The notes beneath the pieces are model-generated. The model ran no database searches. It was given only the letters and a program-made list of their open reading frames with translations, and had not been told where the DNA came from. From Gemmatimonadota bacterium (GTDB lineage Bacteria > Gemmatimonadota > Gemmatimonadetes > Gemmatimonadales > Gemmatimonadaceae): 9,907 nucleotides of DNA. The DNA lies in NCBI GenBank assembly GCA_947475795.1, contig CANJOX010000098.1, positions 1 through 9,907 of the forward strand, in the 5' to 3' direction. The position numbers and the translations under genes were made by a program. Below are positions 5,807 through 9,907 of the stretch, one piece after another (within the stretch, counting starts at the first letter, position 1; every line of letters starts with the position of its first letter).

Positions 5807-7371
5807 GGAATACTCGGCGGCATGCGCCCGGCATCCATGGCGGCGGTTTCCGACGGGGCGATTTTGGCAATGCGATCGTTGAAGAACAGCAGCAGGGCAA
5901 AGGCGATGGCCCACTGCACCAGGATCGTGCCAATGTTTTCGATCCCGAACGGATTGAGCGAGCCGGGGCCGCGCACCTGCCACATCCACCAGCCCATCAG
6001 GGCGATGGCTTCGAACGGCACGAGGTACTTCATGAACACGTCGAACCACGCGCCAATACGAATGTTCGAGTGCTCGTGATTGAGTTGTTCCTCGCGGAAC
6101 TTGGCGGGGCCGATGCGGTTCACAGCGATCGCGAAGAACAAACCGGAGGCCATCAGGCCGACGCCCCACACCCAGTCCTGATTGTGGAGCACGTCGATGG
6201 AGAAGGCCGACGGCAGGCCGAGCACCAGTCCGAACACGCCCACCACCCACACCGCCTTGGCGCGCGTCCAGCCCATGTCGAGCAGCACGCGCGTGCCCAG
6301 TTCCACCATCGAGATGAGCGAGGTGAAGGCGGCGAAGAACAGGGCGAGGAAGAAGAACGTCATGAACAGGCCGCCGGCGGGCAGCGTGGAGAACAGCTTC
6401 GGGATCCAGATGAACGTCACGCCTTCGTTGCCGGCGCCGAAGATCGTGTTCTGCACCAGATCCGCGTTGAGCGGCGCTCCCGACGCCACGGCCTTGGCCA
6501 GATCGGGGAAGTCGGCGAGGGCCTGCGGGTTGCTGGCGATCGAGGCGACCAGCTGCGGCACCACCGTGAAGACCGTGCAGAACACCATCATGCCGGCGCA
6601 CAGCGACACGGTGTTGTTGGCGATCGGCAGGATGAAGCCGTTGAGCGCGGTGTCCTCGTTCGGGCGCATGTAGGCGGCGTAGGTGAGCACGAGGCCCCAG
6701 CCGGCGCCGGTGTCCCACGCGTTCTGGGTGAGCGCCTGCAGCCAGATGTTGGCGTCGCTCAAGCGGTGCCAGTCCACGCCGTAGAAGTAATCGAGGCCGG
6801 CGCTGGCGCCCGGCAGCATCAGCGCGCGGCCCGTCAGTAGCAGGATGATGCCGATCAGGATCGGCATGAGAATCGTGGTGGTGCGCTCGATCCCCTTCAC
6901 CCCCTTAGCCACGATGAACGTGGCGGCGAGGATCGAGATCACGTGTGGCAGCACCGGCGCGGTGGTGGTGGAGAAGGTGCGCCAGAAGCTCACGGAGTTG
7001 TCGCCATTCACTTCACCCAGCCCGGCGGCGATCGCGTAGCGCAGCGTCCATCCGGTGACCACGGAGTAGTAGGCCATGATGGCGACGGCCACGAAGGCGA
7101 TGAATGCCCCCATCCAGGCCGACTTCTTCCCCTGCGTGCGCACGAAGGCGCCGATCGGGCCGAGGCGCGTCATGCGCCCCATCCCGAACTCCACGAGGAT
7201 GAGCGGGATCGACCACGTGAACAGGCAGACGACCCACGCGACCAGGAACTCACCGCCACCGTTGGTGGCGGCGATACGGGGGAAACGCCAGATGTTGCCC
7301 GTGCCGACGGCCATGCTGAGCATGGCCAGCATCATGGCCCATCGGGACGAGAATCCTTGCGACTGACTCAC
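5803..7371 (-). CDS. Sodium-dependent transporter of the neurotransmitter:sodium symporter (SNF/LeuT) family
   Basis: The 522-residue inner-membrane protein shows LeuT-fold landmarks. TM1 is unwound at AVGTGNIWRFPRIAATNGGG (21-40), where Gly25-Asn26 correspond to LeuT Gly26-Asn27 of the substrate and Na+ sites and Arg29 to the extracellular gate arginine. About 11-12 hydrophobic segments follow. The WIPKLFSTLPAGG region precedes a long hydrophobic helix ending FFAAFTSLISMVE, the region of TM8 that contributes Ser/Thr ligands to the second Na+ site. Bacterial members import amino acids such as tryptophan, tyrosine or leucine with Na+; the substrate here is not readable. The GTG at 7371-7369 is chosen because GGAG lies 5 nt upstream and the N-terminus then fits the family; an ATG at 7422 would add 17 residues without a ribosome site. 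The stop overlaps the GTG of the adhesin-like gene. Confidence 0.93.
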   Translation of the reverse strand: MSQSQGFSSRWAMMLAMLSMAVGTGNIWRFPRIAATNGGGEFLVAWVVCLFTWSIPLILVEFGMGRMTRLGPIGAFVRTQGKKSAWMGAFIAFVAVAIMAYYSVVTGWTLRYAIAAGLGEVNGDNSVSFWRTFSTTTAPVLPHVISILAATFIVAKGVKGIERTTTILMPILIGIILLLTGRALMLPGASAGLDYFYGVDWHRLSDANIWLQALTQNAWDTGAGWGLVLTYAAYMRPNEDTALNGFILPIANNTVSLCAGMMVFCTVFTVVPQLVASIASNPQALADFPDLAKAVASGAPLNADLVQNTIFGAGNEGVTFIWIPKLFSTLPAGGLFMTFFFLALFFAAFTSLISMVELGTRVLLDMGWTRAKAVWVVGVFGLVLGLPSAFSIDVLHNQDWVWGVGLMASGLFFAIAVNRIGPAKFREEQLNHEHSNIRIGAWFDVFMKYLVPFEAIALMGWWMWQVRGPGSLNPFGIENIGTILVQWAIAFALLLFFNDRIAKIAPSETAAMDAGRMPPSIP

Positions 7372-7376
7372 GAGCG

Positions 7377-7380
7377 CTCC
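7377..7380 (-). promoter_or_regulatory. Ribosome binding site deciding the transporter GTG start
   Basis: On the minus strand GGAG lies 5 nt before GTG 7371. The upstream ATG at 7422 has no such site. Confidence 0.6.
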
Positions 7381-7502
7381 AGAAAAGTGGCAGTGGATGC
7401 GGGGCGGCTGTGGCGACCCCATACCGATCGGGGCGAAAGTACTGCGCGGACCGTCGCGGACCTAGGGGCAGGGCGCCCTATCGCGCAAGCGCGGAGCCGG
7501 TC

Positions 7503-7548
7503 GCCAGCGGTTGGGCCACCCCCACACCCAGGATGGGCTACCGCTGGC
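7503..7548 (-). terminator. Possible terminator hairpin downstream of the M28 gene
   Basis: GCCAGCGGT (7503-7511) and ACCGCTGGC (7540-7548) are exact 9-bp inverted arms, 12 nt past the peptidase stop. The 28-nt interior contains a small secondary stem (CCC/GGG). No T-run follows on the minus strand, so it may be a processing or Rho-linked hairpin rather than an intrinsic terminator. It suggests that the peptidase and the transporter are separate transcription units. Confidence 0.4.
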
Positions 7549-7560
7549 CTGTCCGTCCGG

Positions 7561-9441
7561 TCAGCGGTTGCAGCTCGGGTAGCTCGGATCGGCACCGGCG
7601 ATGGCCGGTTTATCCTTGCGGTTGGCGACGGCGGTCATGACATCGTGCACGAAGCGACCCAGGCGGGCCGAGTGATCGTAGTCGATGTAGCGCGGCTCGT
7701 CTGACTGCATGTGGTAATCCGGGCCGTAGCCGAGCGACATGTACACGACGGGGATGTCCTTGCGGACGTAGTTCACCTGATCGCTGCGGCAGAAGCGATT
7801 GAGCGGATTGGCCGGTACGTCCCAGCTCTTGTCGATCGCCATCGGCTCGGGGCTGATCGCGTTCACGGAGTCGATGATGTCGCCGAACTCGCGCGAGAGC
7901 CGGCGGGCGCCGAGCATCTGCACGGAGTTCGGTCCGCCGAAGCGCACCTGATCCACCCGTCCCTTGCCGACCATATCCATGTTGTGCGCGGCCACGATCT
8001 TCTCGAGTGGCACGGTGGGGTTGTCGGTGAACCAACGCGAGCCCAGCAGGCCGCCCTCTTCGCCCTGATGCGAGATGAACAGGATGGACCGCGACGGCTT
8101 CTCCTTGGCGAACTTCTCGGCCAGCTCCAGCAGCACCATCGAGCCGGAGCCGTCGTCGTCGGCGCCGTTCATGATCGAATCCTGCCGCGCCGGTCGCGCG
8201 GCGCGCGCCTTCGCGATGAGAGCGTTGATCTTCACCTGCTGCTCCGCGGTCGGGATGCAGGACGGATCATTGTTGCCCTGACGCCGCGTCACGAAGTTCA
8301 CGGCGCGGAGCGAGTCGTGCTCGACGACGCTGGTGTTGACGCCCACGTGGTCGTTGTGCGCGCCCACAAGTACGTATTCCGAGGCCAGCGTTGGGTCGGC
8401 ACCCGGGAGCATGGCGAGCACGTTGCGGGCGGGGAAGGCCGTGGGGCGCCACTGGTAGTTCCACGACGCGGTGACCGGCTGGCCGGCCGTCCCCACCGTG
8501 AGACGGTCGACGGGCGTCCCGAACAGCTGCTCGGCGGCGCGGCGGGAAATCGTGGCACCGGCCGGTCCGCCGGCGTTCATCGGCGCGGTAGGACGCATGC
8601 CCATCCGGCCGTCGAAGGCGGCGTTGACGGTGGCCGGCGTCATCTCGTCCAGCCCGATCACGAGCACCGCCACGGCGCCGGCGCGTTGCGCGCGGAGGTC
8701 GCGCATCCCAACGGGGGCGGCGGCCGCGCGCGGCGGGGGCGGTCCGGCGGCCTTCTCGGCGGCCAGAATGTTGGCGACGCCGAACTTGTTGGGGACGTCG
8801 GCGCAGCTGACGAACGACGCCGGGCCGCGCGCACCACCGGTCACACCGGCGGAGGGGGCCGCCTTGAACACGGCGACCTTACCGCGAAACACCGCCGGGT
8901 CGAGCATGACCGTGGTGTCGCCCCACTGTCCGGCGTACACCGCCGTGACGCCGTTGAGGTCGGCGGCAGGGCCGAAGCCGTTCTGGGCACTCGGGACGGT
9001 GGGGATCCAGTCGCGCCGCGCGGTGAGCGGGCTGGCACCGGCCTGCAGCCGCGAGCCCACGCTGTCGAAGGCGGTCGGGCCGAAGGGGAGCGTCTGGAAG
9101 TACGAGCCGCTGTCGCCGGCCGGCTTGAGGCCGAGGCGCTTGAACTCGCGGGCGATGTACTCGGTGCCGGTGAAGTTGCCCTTCTCGCCGATGCGCCGAC
9201 CCAGCATGGAGTCATCGGCGAACTGGTACAGGCGGGTGCGCAGGTCGTTGGCCGTGATGGCCGCGACCGTGGGACGCGGGGCCCACGTGCGCGGCCCCTC
9301 GTCGGGCCACACCGGGCGTTCCGGACGTGCCACGCGGGTGGCGGCCGGTCGGTTCTGGGCGGGGAGCGTGACGGACGCGCCGGCCAGCAGGGCCAGCATG
9401 GTGGCCGTACGTCGGGCGGCACAACGGGCGGATCGGAACAC
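7561..9441 (-). CDS. Secreted M28-family zinc metallopeptidase with PA-like insert
   Basis: From GTG 9441-9439 the protein has 626 residues. The signal peptide has basic residues in SARCAARRT, the core MLALLAGASVTL, and likely cleavage after PAQ near residue 29. A protease-associated (PA)-like region occupies about 150-330. The M28 catalytic domain follows with all expected Zn ligands: LVGAHNDHVG (about 362, His), GADDDGSGS (about 428, bridging Asp), SHQGEEGG (about 457, catalytic Glu and Zn Glu), NMDMVGKG (about 488, Asp) and DYDHSARLG (about 588, His). Such enzymes are aminopeptidases or carboxypeptidases acting in the periplasm or outside the cell. AGGA lies 8 nt before this GTG. An ATG at 9522 with AGGG close by, and another ATG at 9399, are alternatives; the former gives an unusually long signal region. 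Nearby secreted propeller protein and amino-acid-type transporter suggest peptide utilisation, by inference only. Confidence 0.92.
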   Translation of the reverse strand: MFRSARCAARRTATMLALLAGASVTLPAQNRPAATRVARPERPVWPDEGPRTWAPRPTVAAITANDLRTRLYQFADDSMLGRRIGEKGNFTGTEYIAREFKRLGLKPAGDSGSYFQTLPFGPTAFDSVGSRLQAGASPLTARRDWIPTVPSAQNGFGPAADLNGVTAVYAGQWGDTTVMLDPAVFRGKVAVFKAAPSAGVTGGARGPASFVSCADVPNKFGVANILAAEKAAGPPPPRAAAAPVGMRDLRAQRAGAVAVLVIGLDEMTPATVNAAFDGRMGMRPTAPMNAGGPAGATISRRAAEQLFGTPVDRLTVGTAGQPVTASWNYQWRPTAFPARNVLAMLPGADPTLASEYVLVGAHNDHVGVNTSVVEHDSLRAVNFVTRRQGNNDPSCIPTAEQQVKINALIAKARAARPARQDSIMNGADDDGSGSMVLLELAEKFAKEKPSRSILFISHQGEEGGLLGSRWFTDNPTVPLEKIVAAHNMDMVGKGRVDQVRFGGPNSVQMLGARRLSREFGDIIDSVNAISPEPMAIDKSWDVPANPLNRFCRSDQVNYVRKDIPVVYMSLGYGPDYHMQSDEPRYIDYDHSARLGRFVHDVMTAVANRKDKPAIAGADPSYPSCNR

Positions 9442-9565
9442 GGGACGTATCCTGTGGCGGAAGGAGCGGCCGGAGCCGCTTTGAGGAAACCGGAGAAGGC
9501 GTACCGGAAAGCTACGCCGCATATTGCCCTGACGTTCACTCGTTCCCCGTCCGCCCCGGAATCCC
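9442..9565. promoter_or_regulatory. Divergent promoter region, no clear boxes
   Basis: The 124-bp gap between the divergent starts of the M28 and propeller genes must serve both. It has a lower-GC patch around 9520-9545, but no well-spaced -35/-10 pair was recognised. If the M28 gene starts at 9522 instead, only 43 bp remain. Confidence 0.3.
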
Positions 9566-9907
9566 ATGCGCGCGTCCCGCCTGCTCCGTGCCCTGCCGGC
9601 CCTCTGTTGGGCCCTCCCCGCCGCGCTCCTCGCGCAGGCCCCCTCGTTCAGCGCCGCCGACCTTGGCGCGCTCCGCCTGCGCAACATCGGCCCGGCCTCG
9701 ATGAGCGGCCGCGTGGTCGACATGGATGTCGTGGAGTCGAATCCGAGCACCTGGTACGTGGCCGGCGCCACGGGTGGCCTCTGGCGCACCACGGATAACG
9801 GCGTGACCTGGAGCTCCACCTTCGACGCGCCGGTGCACTCGATCGGCGACGTGGCGGTGTTCCAGCCCAACCCGCAGATCATCTGGGTGGGGACCGGCGA
9901 GCGGGCC
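9566..9907 (+). CDS. Sortilin/BNR-repeat beta-propeller exoprotein, N-terminal part
   Basis: ATG 9566 opens 114 codons that run off the right edge. The first ~24 residues are a signal peptide: MRASRLLRALPALCW, a Leu/Ala core, then LLAQ as the cleavage site. The mature start, LRLRNIGPASMSGRVVDMDV, then STWYVAGATGGLWRTTDNG, then IGDVAVFQPNPQIIWVGTGE, is the first-blade signature of large VPS10/sortilin-like or glycosyl-hydrolase-like BNR propeller proteins. These are usually about 900-1100 residues, exported, and abundant in Gemmatimonadota, Acidobacteria and Bacteroidota. Their biochemical role is mostly unknown, and the glycosyl hydrolase label is often inherited without proof. A GGA 5 nt before the ATG is the only ribosome-site hint. 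The gene is divergent from the M28 peptidase. Confidence 0.9.
   Translation, partial: MRASRLLRALPALCWALPAALLAQAPSFSAADLGALRLRNIGPASMSGRVVDMDVVESNPSTWYVAGATGGLWRTTDNGVTWSSTFDAPVHSIGDVAVFQPNPQIIWVGTGERA

Noticed and set aside
5782..6840. Plus-strand open frame of 352 codons
   Set aside because: It is antisense to the symporter gene and very rich in His, Glu, Arg and Gln, so it is a composition artefact.
7711..9798. Plus-strand open frame of 695 codons
   Set aside because: It lies antisense to the M28 gene, whose catalytic motifs are complete. The antisense product is rich in Arg, His and Gly without domains, as expected from high-GC codon bias.
9442..9882. Extension of the M28 gene to 9882
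   Set aside because: It would overlap the divergent propeller gene antisense and put the signal peptide about 150 residues inside the protein.

Overview
The window is high-GC, gene-dense bacterial chromosome. It carries a BIG2 (Ig-like) lipoprotein, a secreted M28 zinc peptidase with an inserted PA-type region, and a sortilin/BNR-type beta-propeller exoprotein that starts at the right edge. This mix suggests a free-living Gemmatimonadota-like organism. That assignment is inference from gene content and base composition; no rRNA or tRNA is present to test it.

Left part (1-3274): a minus-strand lipoprotein with three BIG2 repeats (1-958, runs off the left edge) is divergent from a plus-strand pair, a saccharopine-dehydrogenase-like NAD(P) oxidoreductase (1232-2320) and a family 2 glycosyltransferase (2366-3274).

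Middle (3275-4563): no intact gene, but not empty. It reads as a decayed polysaccharide-biosynthesis stretch. It holds the first ~37 codons of an asparagine synthase (3588-3767) and a C-terminal piece of a GT4-type glycosyltransferase (about 3713-4340). That piece is split by a 352-bp relic of an ISL3-family insertion sequence (3817-4168) with 24-bp imperfect terminal inverted repeats, an exact 8-bp target duplication and a remnant of the transposase C-terminus. Removing the element plus one target copy rejoins the glycosyltransferase frame. Three 16-bp tandem repeats (4341-4388) follow. An intact FkbM-family methyltransferase (4564-5334) closes the region and fits the same surface-glycan theme.

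Right part (5335-9907): three minus-strand genes. The M28 peptidase (7561-9441) comes first, then, after a 189-bp gap, a sodium:neurotransmitter-symporter family transporter (5803-7371) coupled by a 4-base GTGA overlap to a small secreted adhesin-E-like protein (5384-5806). The signal-peptide region of that small gene contains a perfect 17-bp inverted repeat with a UACG loop on the mRNA strand. The beta-propeller gene starts divergently from the peptidase at 9566. No CRISPR array, tRNA, rRNA or recognisable riboswitch was seen. I did not find a complete undescribed multi-gene system; the strongest unlisted structures are the nested ISL3 relic and the coding-region hairpin.
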